A DNA stretch of 64,000 nt from Gammaproteobacteria bacterium (GCA_028821195.1 JAPPHB010000056.1:1-64000), one strand, 5' to 3'. Counted from the first letter of the stretch, positions 34,439 to 45,993 are shown. A program made the numbers and translations. Notes: generated from the sequence alone by a model not told the origin.

Positions 34439-34505
34439 CCACTCCTGTTTTGTCGAAACATGCGGGCCCGCGCCGGGAGGCGCCACGCGGGCCGGTGGTT
34501 GTCGG

Positions 34506-35429
34506 TCAGGTTCGTCGGGCCCGTGCGCGGATGTCCATCCAGGTGTCGCTCAGCCCGATCAGAAGCGCCACCGCAAAAAGGAAGGGTGCCAGCAGCAGGA
34601 AAGCGAGCGCAAGCAGGACCCATCCGAGAGCCGAGACGCCGCGAGTCAGCGTGACCGCCACGCCGGCGCCGCGCAACGCGTAGAGCGCGCCCATGAAGGC
34701 AAGCAGGTTCAGTCCCACCCGGCCCGCGGCGCCGTCGGGCTGCACGATGAACAGTGCCGCGCCCGCGACCAGCAGCCACACCAGCTGGTCGTCGAACCGG
34801 AAGTCGCGCAGCTCGCCGAGGCCTTCCCCGCTCCCGCGCACGATGCGGACGTAGATCCACCAGGCGGTGCCCAACGCGGCCAGGGAGGACAGTCCGAGCA
34901 TGGCCGGGAACAGGTTGCTCTGCCACTCCGCCGCCTTGAAAACCGTGGTGATCACGGTCCCGGGGAGCGGAGTTCCGTCCCGGAGGATGCGCAGCGCTTC
35001 GAGGGACGTGCTCACTCCGTCGCGCAACCTGGTCGCCACCATCCCGTCGATAATCGCCCAGCGCCGGGGGCTCAGCCCCAGTGCGGCCCATGCGCCGGCA
35101 CCGGAAATCGCGAGAGCCAGCAGGGCACGGGGCAGAAACTTTCGTTCCGGCCAGCGCAATGTCACCGCGGCAAAGCAGCCGCCCAGTATGATCGTCCATC
35201 CACGCTCCACGTACCACAATCCGGATCGCGTGGCGCCGGCCAGGGCGACCACCATCCCCAGGGCGCCGGCCATCACGGGCAAGGCCCGTTTTGCGGGCGA
35301 ACTGAATACGAGACAGGCGAACGGGATCAACACCAGGACGAGGGGGCCGAAGACGGAGAATATCAGCGTGGCGACAAAGAGCGCTCCCGCTCGTCCCCAG
35401 CCCCGCAACGGGGTCCTCGCCCGGACCAC
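34506..35429 (-). CDS. DUF2232 (YybS-like) membrane protein
   Basis: A 307-residue membrane protein with about eight hydrophobic segments, for example GALFVATLIFSVFGPLVLVL and LGWVLLALAFLLLAPFLFAV, and a soluble loop after residue 120. DUF2232 proteins are commonly found next to rplI and rpsR, as here, but their job is unknown; the context suggests a link with translation or cell growth. The gene lies 8 bp after the ribosomal protein gene and about 67 bp before rplI. Confidence 0.75.
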   Translation of the reverse strand: MVRARTPLRGWGRAGALFVATLIFSVFGPLVLVLIPFACLVFSSPAKRALPVMAGALGMVVALAGATRSGLWYVERGWTIILGGCFAAVTLRWPERKFLPRALLALAISGAGAWAALGLSPRRWAIIDGMVATRLRDGVSTSLEALRILRDGTPLPGTVITTVFKAAEWQSNLFPAMLGLSSLAALGTAWWIYVRIVRGSGEGLGELRDFRFDDQLVWLLVAGAALFIVQPDGAAGRVGLNLLAFMGALYALRGAGVAVTLTRGVSALGWVLLALAFLLLAPFLFAVALLIGLSDTWMDIRARARRT

Positions 35430-35437
35430 GGGCGATG

Positions 35438-36094
35438 CTATCCCTCGTGACGGCGCACGTAGGGAAGCAGGGCCAGGTAGCGCGCCCGCTTCACCGCCCG
35501 CCCGAGCTTGCGCTGAAATCCGGCGGCCACGCGGGTCGTGCGCCGGGGCAGCAGCTTGCCCTGCTCGGTGACGAAGCGCGACAAGGTGGCTACATCCTTG
35601 TAGTTCAGGATGGTGATCGGGGGGCCTTCGATGCGCCGGCGGTGACCGCGCCCCCCGGAGAACTCGGGCGGGCTCGTTCGCGACCGGGCGTCATCTTCCG
35701 GTTCCCCGTCCTTTTGCGGGTCGTCGGCATCGTCCTCCTTGCGGGACTCCTCGGAAGCACTGGAAGCCGCGGGGGGCTCGGCCACGACGGACATGCCCGT
35801 GGATGGCTGGCCCTCGTTGAGGACAATGAGATACCGGAGCACGCCCTCGTCGAGCTTCATGATGCGCTCCAGCTCGGGCAGGCTCGTGGGATCGCCGAAG
35901 AACTGCGTCACGACGTAGTAGCCGGAGGTCTGCTTCTGGATGGGGTAGGCGAGCCGCCGGCCGCCCCAGTGGTCCACCACCCCGATTTCGGCGTCCCCGC
36001 CGGATACCAGGCCATGGAATCGCTCCAGCTTCTGCTGGATGGCGTCCTCGCCCAGGGCGGGGTGGAAAATCAAAACGAGTTCGTAGTCGCGCAT
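35438..36094 (-). CDS. fused 30S ribosomal proteins S6 and S18
   Basis: One 218-codon frame encodes both S6 and S18, normally separate genes. Residues 1-96 are S6 ([47 protein letters not shown]). Residues 97-147 are an acidic Ser/Pro/Glu linker ([20 protein letters not shown]). Residues 148-218 are S18 ([47 protein letters not shown]). No stop lies between, and no in-frame ATG, GTG or TTG occurs from residue 105 to the S18 core, so S18 has no start of its own. S6 and S18 are neighbours on the 30S platform, so a tether is structurally sensible. ATG at 36092-36094 has GGGAGAG upstream. The ssb gene usual between them is absent. Confidence 0.88.
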   Translation of the reverse strand: MRDYELVLIFHPALGEDAIQQKLERFHGLVSGGDAEIGVVDHWGGRRLAYPIQKQTSGYYVVTQFFGDPTSLPELERIMKLDEGVLRYLIVLNEGQPSTGMSVVAEPPAASSASEESRKEDDADDPQKDGEPEDDARSRTSPPEFSGGRGHRRRIEGPPITILNYKDVATLSRFVTEQGKLLPRRTTRVAAGFQRKLGRAVKRARYLALLPYVRRHEG

Positions 36095-36258
36095 GGTCTC
36101 TCCCATGGTCCGCGTGTTGACGGGCCTCGCTCCCTGGAGCGCTGTTCGCGGAAGGATTCGCTCCGGGTCCGAGGCGGGATCGGCACGGGAATATACCCAA
36201 CTCGACCTGAGCTTCAACCCGGGGGCCTCCGCGAGGCGCGGGTCGGGCCGGGACGACG

Positions 36259-37467
36259 TCAGCTCTTCTTCGCCGCCGCCTCCTGCACGGCGAGAATGAG
36301 CGACGGGTAGCGGCTGAACGCCCAGCGCGCCTCCTCGACGTCGAGCCGTTCGCGGTTGGTGTGCGCGTAGCGTTCCTCCCCGGGGGCGAAGCCGATGGTC
36401 GGAATGCCGAACACGCCGCAGGTCCAGCCTCCGTCGGTTGCGAAGGTCCAGGGACGGCAGCGGGCGGCCGTGTCAGGGGCGCCGCGGCGCCCCACCGCGC
36501 CCGCGGCCGCGGTCACCACCGCGTGATCGGGTTCCATGAGAAAGCCCGGCGTAAGCAGGTTGCGGTCGGCGGAGCGGCCGGTGTAGGAGGTCTGGCGCTC
36601 CGAGGCGAGGCGGCATTCGATGGCGTAGCCCGCGGGCACATCCGGGAGCACCTCGGCGATCGCGTCCTTGACGCGCCCGATGAGGCTCGCCTCGGTATCG
36701 GTGGGCAGGATGCGCCAGTCGAGCACCACGATCACTTCGTCGGGGATGACGTTCGGGCTCTCGGGGCGCACCCGGACGTCGGTGGGCGCGAGGCTCGCGG
36801 GCCCCAGAACGGGATCGGACTCCTGCCGCCGCGCGAGAGCGGTGACCCCGGTCAGCACGCCGGGCAGCAGGTCGAGCGCGTTCCGGGCCCGGTCGGGGGC
36901 GCTGGCGTGGCTGGCGAGACCGCGGATCACGACCTCGAGCTGCGCCCGCCCGCGGTGACCCAGAGCGATGTCGCCATAGGTCGACTCGCCGATGATCACC
37001 GCCGCGGGGTTCACCAGGCCCGACCGCACCAGGTGCTCCATGCCCCAGCCGCCCCGCTCCTCGTACACCACCTGCCCCACGATCACGTCGCCGGGCGCGC
37101 GGTTCGCGAGGGCGGCGGCGGCGTAGACCTGGAGCGCCATGGGCCCCTTGATATCCATCGCCCCACGGCCGTGCAGGTGGCCGTCCACGACATCGCCGCA
37201 GAAGGGCGGATGCTCCCATTCCTCGTGCGCCCCCTCGGCGACCACGTCGAGGTGGCAGGAGAGCATCACCGGCGGTGCGTCGCCCCTTCCCTTCACGACG
37301 CCGGCGACGCTGCCCAGCCCGTCGACCTCCACCCGGTCGAATCCCAGCACGCGCATCTCCTCACGGAGGCGGGCGGCGACTTCGCCCTCTTCCCCGCTCA
37401 TGGAGGGGATGCGGATCAGATCCCCGGCAAAGGCCAGGGCGTTTTCGAAGGTCGGCTCGCGGCTCAT
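36259..37467 (-). CDS. M20 family metallopeptidase (ArgE/DapE-like)
   Basis: A 402-residue zinc hydrolase of the M20 family, which cleaves acyl or peptide bonds of small substrates. The metal ligands and catalytic residues stand in [22 protein letters not shown] and [13 protein letters not shown]. The dimerisation insert is present ([20 protein letters not shown]), and a C-terminal His lies in [11 protein letters not shown]. The N-terminus ([16 protein letters not shown]) resembles YgeY and related deacetylase-like members; the exact substrate cannot be told. It lies between hppA and the S6-S18 gene on the same strand. Confidence 0.88.
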   Translation of the reverse strand: MSREPTFENALAFAGDLIRIPSMSGEEGEVAARLREEMRVLGFDRVEVDGLGSVAGVVKGRGDAPPVMLSCHLDVVAEGAHEEWEHPPFCGDVVDGHLHGRGAMDIKGPMALQVYAAAALANRAPGDVIVGQVVYEERGGWGMEHLVRSGLVNPAAVIIGESTYGDIALGHRGRAQLEVVIRGLASHASAPDRARNALDLLPGVLTGVTALARRQESDPVLGPASLAPTDVRVRPESPNVIPDEVIVVLDWRILPTDTEASLIGRVKDAIAEVLPDVPAGYAIECRLASERQTSYTGRSADRNLLTPGFLMEPDHAVVTAAAGAVGRRGAPDTAARCRPWTFATDGGWTCGVFGIPTIGFAPGEERYAHTNRERLDVEEARWAFSRYPSLILAVQEAAAKKS

Positions 37468-37498
37468 CGGCTCAGACTCCGGAGGGCAGGCGCGGGGA

Positions 37499-39616
<2,118 letters not shown>

Positions 39617-39671
39617 CGGGTCCGTTTCCGGTTGGGGTTGGCGGTTCGGGTCCCCGCGTAGCGCGGGCGGG

Positions 39672-40235
39672 TCATCGGTTGTAGGCGTTCATCACGGGCT
39701 CGATGCCCTCGCACATCCACAGTCGGGCCGCGGCCGCCAGCTCGCCCAGCAGGGCGACCACCTCGCCCTCGTCGTCTTCCGGCATGGGGGAGAGCACCCA
39801 GTCCGCCAGATCCATGTCTTTCGGACGGGCGCCCACGCCGATGCGCAGCCGGGGGTAATCCGTGGTGCCGAGCACACCGGCCACCGACCGGAGGCCCTTG
39901 TGTCCGCCGGCGCCGCCGCCGGGCCGCAGGCGCAGCCGCCCGACGTCGAGGTTGACGTCGTCGGCCACGACCAGAAGGTCCTCCGCGAGGCGGAACTCCC
40001 CGGCATCGAGATACGGCGCCAGCGCGGCCCCGCTTCGGTTCACCCAGGTGACCGGTTTCACCAGGTGCACGAGGTAGTCATCGACGAACCCGTCGGCCAG
40101 CAACGAGGCCGCGGTTCTCTCGAAGGGCCCGAGATTCCAGTCGTACGCCAGGCGGTCGATGGCCCACCATCCGACGTTGTGGCGCGTGGCGTCATAACGG
40201 GCTCCCGGGTTTCCGAGACCCACGATGACCTTCAA
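39672..40235 (-). CDS. pth: peptidyl-tRNA hydrolase
   Basis: A 187-residue enzyme that frees tRNA from stalled peptidyl-tRNA. Active-site motifs: [20 protein letters not shown] with the catalytic His, the Asp in [12 protein letters not shown], and [17 protein letters not shown]. The usual YMNLSG is WVNRSG here, which keeps the Asn. The start is TTG at 40233-40235, with GAGGAG about 7 bases upstream inside the end of rplY; the stop of rplY directly precedes it. An rplY-pth pair is a common operon. Confidence 0.96.
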   Translation of the reverse strand: MKVIVGLGNPGARYDATRHNVGWWAIDRLAYDWNLGPFERTAASLLADGFVDDYLVHLVKPVTWVNRSGAALAPYLDAGEFRLAEDLLVVADDVNLDVGRLRLRPGGGAGGHKGLRSVAGVLGTTDYPRLRIGVGARPKDMDLADWVLSPMPEDDEGEVVALLGELAAAARLWMCEGIEPVMNAYNR

Positions 40236-40871
40236 CTAGGACTCCTCGACATCCTCGCCGGCTTCTTCGACTTCGCCGACCTCCAGAGCATCCTCCTCTT
40301 CCTCAGGCGCCCAGGCTGTCGCGATGTGACAAACGAGGGTATCCCGGCTGGAGAGCAGCTCGACGTCGTCGGGAAGGGCGATGTCACCGAGCCGAAGCGA
40401 CTCTCCGATGCCCAGTTGCGAGATGTCGGCCTCTATCGACTCCGGTATCCTTGCGGGCGTGCAGCGCACATGCGCTTCGTGCGCGGCGATGTCCAGGCGA
40501 CCGCCGGTGCGGGTCCCTTCCGGAGTGCCGGAGAGCGTGATCGGGACGTTCAACTCCACGGCGACGCCGTGACGCAGACGCATGAAGTCGACGTGGATGA
40601 TGTCGGGGCGGAACGGATGGGTCTGGATCTCGCGCACCAGCGTCCGCAACGTCTCTTCACCTCCGATGTACAGTTGAAGAACCGTGTTGGCCACCGGTAT
40701 GGACTGGAACAGGTTGACTGCCTCCTGTTCGTCCAGCGAGAGCGGGATGGGGTCCATGTCCTTGCCGTACACGACCGCCGGGATACGCCCCGCTCGCCGC
40801 AGGCGGCGTGCGACGCCCTTGCCGGTCTTGTTCCTGCGGCTCGCCTGGAGGGATGCTTCTGCTACGCTCAT
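40236..40871 (-). CDS. rplY: 50S ribosomal protein L25/Ctc
   Basis: About 211 residues, the long TL5/Ctc form of L25, which binds 5S rRNA. The N-terminal L25 domain has GKGVARRLRRAGRIPAVVYG and IQTHPFRPDIIHVDFMRL. The C-terminal TL5 domain has VPITLSGTPEGTRTGG and RIPESIEADISQLGIGESL. It ends in a very acidic tail rich in Glu. The ATG at 40869-40871 is the family start; an upstream ATG would overlap prs. No strong ribosome site is seen, and it lies 19 bp behind prs, so it may be read by coupling. Confidence 0.93.
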   Translation of the reverse strand: MSVAEASLQASRRNKTGKGVARRLRRAGRIPAVVYGKDMDPIPLSLDEQEAVNLFQSIPVANTVLQLYIGGEETLRTLVREIQTHPFRPDIIHVDFMRLRHGVAVELNVPITLSGTPEGTRTGGRLDIAAHEAHVRCTPARIPESIEADISQLGIGESLRLGDIALPDDVELLSSRDTLVCHIATAWAPEEEEDALEVGEVEEAGEDVEES

Positions 40872-40890
40872 TTCGGGCTCGTCGTCGGTT

Positions 40891-41946
40891 TCAGGAAGCT
40901 GTAAGGGGAGATTGGCTGTGCGCATCGATCCACGCGCCTGCCGACGCGGGATCGCCGTCACCGGCCTCAACCACGATCGGCGCCTCGCGGGCCGGCATCC
41001 TGAACAGCTGGCTCACCGAGGCGTTGGAGTGAATGTAGCGGATGGCATCGGAGAGAAGCCCGGCCACGGACAGCACCTTGAGCTTGGGGAAGCGCAACTC
41101 CGGGGCGATGCCGATGGTGTTGGTGACCACGACTTCCTCGACCGGCGCTCCCTGCAGCCGCTCGGACGCCCTTCCCGACAGGAGGGCATGGGTTGCACAG
41201 GCATAGACGGCGGCCGCCCCGCGTTCCTTGAGGGCGTAGATGCCGTTGGTGAGGGTGCCCGCGGTGTCGACCATGTCGTCGACGATCAGGCAGGTCCTGC
41301 CCTCCACCTCGCCCACCACGTTGACCACTTCCGCCACGTTCGCGGTGCGCCGGCGCTTGTCGATGACCGCCAGGGACGCCCCGAGGCGGCGCGCGAAGCC
41401 GCGCGCCATCTTCGTGGACCCCGCATCCGGCGCGACGACGGCCAGATCATCCAGGTTCATGTCGCTGAAGTACCGGGTCAGCACGGGCGCGGCGTACAGG
41501 TGATCCACGGGGATGTCGAAGAATCCCTGGATCTGATGCTGATGGAAATCGACGCCCAGCAGCCGGTCGGCCCCGGCCGCGACGATCAGGTTGGCGACCA
41601 GCTTGGCGCCGATCGAAACCCGCGGCTGGTCCTTGCGGTCCTGGCGTCCGTAGCCGAAATAGGGCACCACGGCAGTGACCCGGGCGGCCGAGGCGCGGAC
41701 GGCGGCGTCGACGAGGAGCAGGAGCTCCATGATGTTGTCGGCCGGCGTCGTCGTCGGCTGGATGATGAACACGTCGCGGCCGCGCGCGTTGCGGTCCAGC
41801 CGGACGAAGATCTCGCCATCGGCGAAATCCCGCACCGTGGCGCCGAAGGCCGACTCGCCCAGCCTCTCCCCGATCTCCGCGGCCAGGGGCCGGTTGGCCC
41901 GGCCAGCCAGGAGCAACAGCGGACCGCGGCGGTATTGGTCGTCCAT
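40891..41946 (-). CDS. prs: ribose-phosphate pyrophosphokinase
   Basis: A 351-residue enzyme making PRPP from ribose 5-phosphate and ATP for nucleotide, histidine and tryptophan synthesis. The family motifs are complete: VPYFGYGRQDRKD, GVDFHQHQIQGFFDIPVDHL, VVAPDAGSTKMA and the PRPP loop IVDDMVDTAGTL. The C-terminus is about 30 residues longer than usual (after SQLF) with no known role. The order prs-rplY-pth is common in bacteria. Confidence 0.96.
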   Translation of the reverse strand: MDDQYRRGPLLLLAGRANRPLAAEIGERLGESAFGATVRDFADGEIFVRLDRNARGRDVFIIQPTTTPADNIMELLLLVDAAVRASAARVTAVVPYFGYGRQDRKDQPRVSIGAKLVANLIVAAGADRLLGVDFHQHQIQGFFDIPVDHLYAAPVLTRYFSDMNLDDLAVVAPDAGSTKMARGFARRLGASLAVIDKRRRTANVAEVVNVVGEVEGRTCLIVDDMVDTAGTLTNGIYALKERGAAAVYACATHALLSGRASERLQGAPVEEVVVTNTIGIAPELRFPKLKVLSVAGLLSDAIRYIHSNASVSQLFRMPAREAPIVVEAGDGDPASAGAWIDAHSQSPLTAS

Positions 41947-42064
41947 GGGGGCGTCACCGTAAGCTGGCGTTCAGGGGGCGTTCGACGTGACGGTAGCCGT
42001 TAAGTGTAGACACCCCGGAGAGAAGCGTCAACGCGCGCTTTGCTCGGGCGCAAGCGCGCCCGCG

Positions 42065-43888
42065 CTACCCGACAATCTGCACGCGCCGGCGTCGTATCAC
42101 GGGAGCCCAGTCGTCGACGCGGAGTTCCAGCCGGAGCTCGTAGATCCCGGGTTCCAGGTTTCTGAAATCGAGATCGACGGAGCGGAAGTGCGCACCCGGT
42201 TGCGCCGGGCTCGGCTCGATCCACTCCAGCGTCAGGGGATCCCCTCTCCCCACCAGCCTCAGGAACTCTCCCAGCCGGCGGAAGAACGACCGGTCGAGCG
42301 GCTCGACTCCGAGGCTGTAGGCGATCCGGCTTTCACCCGTTCCGAGCCCGTAGGCCTCCCACGCGACCGCCAGCTCCTGCAGCCCGCCGAGCGCCAGGGA
42401 AGGCAGCGCATGTTCCACGACGTCATCGACCGACTCGGGCATCCGGTCCGGAGCTTTGATGATCAGGAAATCGGAGAGATCCGGGATGTCATCCGGATGC
42501 GGACCCAGCGCGAGGTCTCCCCGAAAGCGCGCTCCATGGCCGGCCCGGCGGTCGAGGGCTTCCACGCTGTACACGTAGCTGCCGAGCGGCACCACGAGCG
42601 AAAGCGTGCCCCTGTCCGAAAGCATCCGCTGCGTCGGCGGACGCGCCTCCCCGGTCGTCTCCGCCCAGGGCACCAGGAACAGTCCCGCCTGAACATCGCG
42701 CCGATGCTCACTCCCTGCTTCCGGGCTGCCCGGGCCGGGCACTGCTCCGGACGTGTCCCGCGGTTCGAACCGGAATGGCGCCACAACCAGCAGCGAGTCG
42801 CCGCGCCGGAAGCGGGCGAGCACGGTGTACATCGTCCCCAGTTCGGGGGCATAGGATGGCGCATACGCGCTGCGAGGCCGTTCGACCGGGTCGCCCCAGA
42901 CCATGCCCGGAGGCAGGCTGGCAACGCCGGTCAGCACGCCGTCCGGGGGCATGTACCGCTCGGAGTGGGGAGGATGGCGCCCGGTCACCCGCGGAGTCAT
43001 GCTCGATCCGCTGGTGGGCACGTATCGGGTCCAGCTGGTTTCCTGCCCGTAGCGAATGGCCAGTTCATCCAGGCCGGATGTCCACGGCAGCCCGTGGGGA
43101 TTGCGCGCGCGCCGCTGAATGCGGCTCACGGAGTGCCGGCTCATATGTTCGGTCCAGCGGTCGTTGCCGCGCACCAGGTAGTAGGGATCGGCGAGCGCCC
43201 ACAGCCTGCGGGTCGCAGCCTCGCGCGCTTCCGGACCGAGCCGGTCCAGGCCGGATTCATCCGTCCTCTCCAGCAGGAGAGCCAGTGACAGCCACTCTCC
43301 GGCGTCGCGCGGATCCATCGCTGCCAGCGCCAGGCGGAAGCTACGCTCCGCGTCCTCGAACCGCTCCAGCCGATGGAGCGCGAGACCGTGCAGCAGGTGG
43401 CACAGGTCGAGCTCCGGAGCGGCGCAGTCGCGGGCAACCTCGAGCGCTTCGTGCGCCCGACCCGCTTCCACCAGGTAGAAGACGCGCTGGCCCGCGATCC
43501 AGCCGTCGCCGGGCAGCTGCCGCGCGGCGTGCGCGAGGGTATCGAGAAGTTCCTCGCGCGCCACGGTGATCTCCACGGCCTCCGGATCCGGCTCGTGGTG
43601 ATTGTCTCCGTGCCAGTAGCACATGCGGCCGATGAGTTCGTCGCACGGGGAGGAACCGGGCTCCATGGACCGGGGCAAATGCTGCACGCGCACACGCTCG
43701 AAGCGCCGCTGCGCGTCGCGGGCCCGGTCGTGGATCGCGGAGGAATCGGGTTGAACCGACGCCTCCTGCGGAGATGGATCCGAGGGCAGGTTGCGTTCCT
43801 CCCGCGGAGGAACCGCGGCCGCAACGGACGACACTGCAAGGGTCGCGGCCAGCGCGAGCGTGGCGGGGGCGAGAACCGGACTCGCGAT
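42065..43888 (-). CDS. exported GWxTD-like protein; start uncertain, possibly ATC
   Basis: About 607 residues. A weak signal peptide (TLALAATLAVSSVAAA) is followed by helical repeats of TPR type (HALALHRLERF area: LHGLALHRLERFEDAERSF), then a region with ADPYYLVRGNDRWTEHMSRH and WTSGLDELAIRYGQETSW. This matches the GWxTD pattern of proteins common in Gemmatimonadota and Acidobacteria. The C-terminal half is beta-rich. No ATG, GTG or TTG fits the signal peptide: the only upstream conventional starts lie beyond the tRNA-Gln gene, and a GTG at 43834 would cut the signal. GAAGGAGGAG (43895-43904) precedes an in-frame ATC at 43886-43888, taken here as start. Confidence 0.65.
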   Translation of the reverse strand: MASPVLAPATLALAATLAVSSVAAAVPPREERNLPSDPSPQEASVQPDSSAIHDRARDAQRRFERVRVQHLPRSMEPGSSPCDELIGRMCYWHGDNHHEPDPEAVEITVAREELLDTLAHAARQLPGDGWIAGQRVFYLVEAGRAHEALEVARDCAAPELDLCHLLHGLALHRLERFEDAERSFRLALAAMDPRDAGEWLSLALLLERTDESGLDRLGPEAREAATRRLWALADPYYLVRGNDRWTEHMSRHSVSRIQRRARNPHGLPWTSGLDELAIRYGQETSWTRYVPTSGSSMTPRVTGRHPPHSERYMPPDGVLTGVASLPPGMVWGDPVERPRSAYAPSYAPELGTMYTVLARFRRGDSLLVVAPFRFEPRDTSGAVPGPGSPEAGSEHRRDVQAGLFLVPWAETTGEARPPTQRMLSDRGTLSLVVPLGSYVYSVEALDRRAGHGARFRGDLALGPHPDDIPDLSDFLIIKAPDRMPESVDDVVEHALPSLALGGLQELAVAWEAYGLGTGESRIAYSLGVEPLDRSFFRRLGEFLRLVGRGDPLTLEWIEPSPAQPGAHFRSVDLDFRNLEPGIYELRLELRVDDWAPVIRRRRVQIVG

Positions 43889-43917
43889 GAGGGCTCCTCC
43901 TTCGAGGCGGGAGCGGA

Positions 43918-43988
43918 TTGGCCCGGGTGGATTCGAACCACCACCGCCGGTTCCAAAGACCGGTGTCCTGCCATTAGACGACGGGCCA
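43918..43988 (-). tRNA. tRNA-Gln (anticodon TTG)
   Basis: Read on the minus strand, 71 bases fold as a complete cloverleaf. The 7-bp acceptor stem is TGGCCCG with CGGGCCA, and the D arm is GTC/GAC with a TAATGGCAG loop. The anticodon stem is CCGGT/ACCGG with loop CTTTGGA giving anticodon TTG, and the T arm is GGTGG-TTCGAAT-CCACC. The discriminator is A and no CCA is encoded, in keeping with the cca gene nearby. It lies between ispE and the GWxTD-like gene on the same strand. Confidence 0.95.
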
Positions 43989-44052
43989 CCCACGATGGCT
44001 CTCGGAATCCTACTCGTGCGCCGCTGCGGTCTCAAGAGTGAACCGGCGCGCG

Positions 44053-44955
44053 CTACGTCGGTTGCAGCGCGGGAAACCTCGAAAGGGTGGTCGTCAGATG
44101 GACGTGTCCGTCTCCGTGCAGCGGCTGGATCTGGCGGTGAGCTCGCGCGGCCGACTCCTCGTGCGGGTAGACCGCGAAGATCGTGCTGCCGCTGCCCGAC
44201 ATGAGCGCCAGCAGGGGCGAGGTGTCGCGCAGCGAGAGCGTCGTGTCGCGGAGGTCGGGGCGGACGGCGAAGATGGGCGCCTCGAAGTCGTTGTGGGCCA
44301 TCCCGGCCACGGTCGGCCAGTCCCGGCAGCGGGCCGGGGTGAGGGGGACCGGCTGAACGGCGGACGGCAACTCCACGCCCCGACGCCGCCCGCGCGCGAG
44401 CAGGCTGTACGCCCAGGCCGTCCCGACCCCCTCCGGCGATCCCACCAGAAGCACAGGGCGGGGCGGCAGCGGGGGCAGCGGCGTGAGGTGGTCGCCTCGG
44501 CCGCCACCCAGTGCGAGCGGCGACGGCGACAGGAAGAAGGGGACGTCGGCGCCCAGGCCGCGCGCCATCGCGGTGAGCGCGGCCCCGCCGACGGGCGGTC
44601 CGAACAGCTCATCCAGGCAGCGGAGCGTCGCCGCCGCGTCCGAGGAACCTCCTCCCAGCCCGCCACCGACCGGAATGCGCTTCTCCAGCCGGATGGCCAC
44701 CCCGCCCCGCTCGCCGCGCGCGTCGAGGTACGCCCGTGCCGCCCGGTACACCAGGTTGTCGCGCGGGTCGCCCAGGTCGGCGCCTGTGACCTCCACGGTG
44801 ATGCCCGCCCGAGCGCGCTCCACCCGCAGGCGGTCGCACAGTCCGACCGCCGCGAAGAGGGTGTCCACGTTGTGGTACCCGTCGGCGCGCCGCCCGCGAA
44901 CGCGCAGCACGAGGTTGACCTTGGCCGGAGCCTCGACCACGACCGCGCGCTTCAC
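44053..44955 (-). CDS. ispE: 4-diphosphocytidyl-2-C-methyl-D-erythritol kinase
   Basis: About 300 residues. This GHMP kinase phosphorylates CDP-methylerythritol in the non-mevalonate isoprenoid pathway. Motifs: VEAPAKVNLVLRVRGRRADGYH at the N-terminus (substrate Lys and His), the ATP loop PVGGGLGGGSSDAAA and the C-terminal LMSGSGSTIFAVY. The GTG at 44953-44955 overlaps the flippase stop (GTGA) and matches the family start; the much longer open frame beyond it is in antisense-like shadow of the flippase. tRNA-Gln follows. Confidence 0.95.
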   Translation of the reverse strand: MKRAVVVEAPAKVNLVLRVRGRRADGYHNVDTLFAAVGLCDRLRVERARAGITVEVTGADLGDPRDNLVYRAARAYLDARGERGGVAIRLEKRIPVGGGLGGGSSDAAATLRCLDELFGPPVGGAALTAMARGLGADVPFFLSPSPLALGGGRGDHLTPLPPLPPRPVLLVGSPEGVGTAWAYSLLARGRRRGVELPSAVQPVPLTPARCRDWPTVAGMAHNDFEAPIFAVRPDLRDTTLSLRDTSPLLALMSGSGSTIFAVYPHEESAARAHRQIQPLHGDGHVHLTTTLSRFPALQPT

Positions 44956-45983
44956 AGCGCCGGGACCGCCTCTTCGCCGCCCTTCCGCGCCAGCCCGATC
45001 TGCCGGAACGAAAACCCCATGCGCCAGAAGTACCAGAGCCCGATCGCGGTCACGGGAATGAACGTCGTGACGTGGTACCCCGCGGCGAACGCGAGCGCCG
45101 GGTTCTCGCCAACCCCGAGGACACCGACGAGTGCGACCCGCACCGCGGCCTCGAACGGACCGAAGAATCCCGGCGCCGAGGGCAGCGCGACCGCCAGCGC
45201 GGTGATCCCGTTCAGGAAGAGCGCTTCCGCATATCCGGCATCGATGCCGAAGGCGCGGAAGCCAAGCCAGAACGACGCCGAATGCCAGAGCCAGAAGGCC
45301 AGGCTCCACACCGCCGCGCGCGCCACCAGCATTGGACTTCGGAGCGCACCCAGCCCCTCGACGAGCCCGTCCAGAATGGACAGCGCCCTGTCCCCGGCGG
45401 TGTCCGGCAGCCGGGAAGCCAGCGCGCGAGCGGCGGCCAGCACCACGTTCGGACGCGCCAGCACCAGCGTGACAACCAGGATGACGATCGCAAGCACGGC
45501 CAGGAACCCGGCAACCGCGCCCCCGACAAGCTCGCCGGCGAGCTCCGAGTCCGCGCGGAACCCCGGCAGCGACAGCGACACCAGCAGCAGCGCCACAACC
45601 GTGATGCCATCGAAGAGGCGTTCGACGACGAGGGAGGACAGGCACGCGGAGGTCCGCATCTTCGCCACGCGCGCCAGCGACCAGGCGCGGGCGAATTCGC
45701 CGGCACGGGCGGGCAGCAGGTTGTTGACCATGAAGCCGATGGCGGTGGCGGCAAAGCGGGCCCGCAGACCGGTCCGCGACCGGAGCGGGGTGAGCAGCAC
45801 CTGCCATCGCATGGCGCGCAACAGGTAGCCGGCGGTCGCGACGAACACCGACGCCAGCAGCCACCACGGGTCGGCGGCCGCCACCTCGGCGGCAATGGCG
45901 CCCAGGTCCTCGCCGCGGAATACCCACCAGAGCAGCAGGGCGCTGACGGAAAGCCCCAAGAGGGGCTTCCAGGACGATGTCAC
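44952..45983 (-). CDS. flippase-like membrane protein (UPF0104/YbhN, LPG synthase TM family)
   Basis: A 343-residue membrane protein with about eight helices of the lysylphosphatidylglycerol synthase transmembrane family, lacking the catalytic domain. Typical blocks: WWLLASVFVATAGYLLRAMRW, then ATAIGFMVNNLLPARAGEFARAW with the conserved NNLLPxRxGE, VVERLFDGITVV, and the late ALPSAPGFFGPFEAA. Relatives are proposed to move lipids or isoprenoid-linked sugars. Its stop overlaps the ispE start, which fits an isoprenoid-lipid link but does not prove it. Confidence 0.85.
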   Translation of the reverse strand: MTSSWKPLLGLSVSALLLWWVFRGEDLGAIAAEVAAADPWWLLASVFVATAGYLLRAMRWQVLLTPLRSRTGLRARFAATAIGFMVNNLLPARAGEFARAWSLARVAKMRTSACLSSLVVERLFDGITVVALLLVSLSLPGFRADSELAGELVGGAVAGFLAVLAIVILVVTLVLARPNVVLAAARALASRLPDTAGDRALSILDGLVEGLGALRSPMLVARAAVWSLAFWLWHSASFWLGFRAFGIDAGYAEALFLNGITALAVALPSAPGFFGPFEAAVRVALVGVLGVGENPALAFAAGYHVTTFIPVTAIGLWYFWRMGFSFRQIGLARKGGEEAVPAL

Positions 45984-45993
45984 GGGCGCGGCC

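Noticed and set aside
33963-34442. N-terminal extension of rsfS by about 160 codons
   Set aside because: It overlaps rplI in another frame and has no homology; the ATG at 33962 fits the RsfS family.
39653-39667. CCCGCG-TAG-CGCGGG hairpin after pth as terminator
   Set aside because: The stem is only 6 bp and no T-run follows on either strand; such stems are expected by chance at this GC content.
43989-44035. GWxTD-like gene starting at 44035
   Set aside because: Translation would have to run through the whole tRNA-Gln gene; the tRNA fold is perfect and the extra residues are just its translation.
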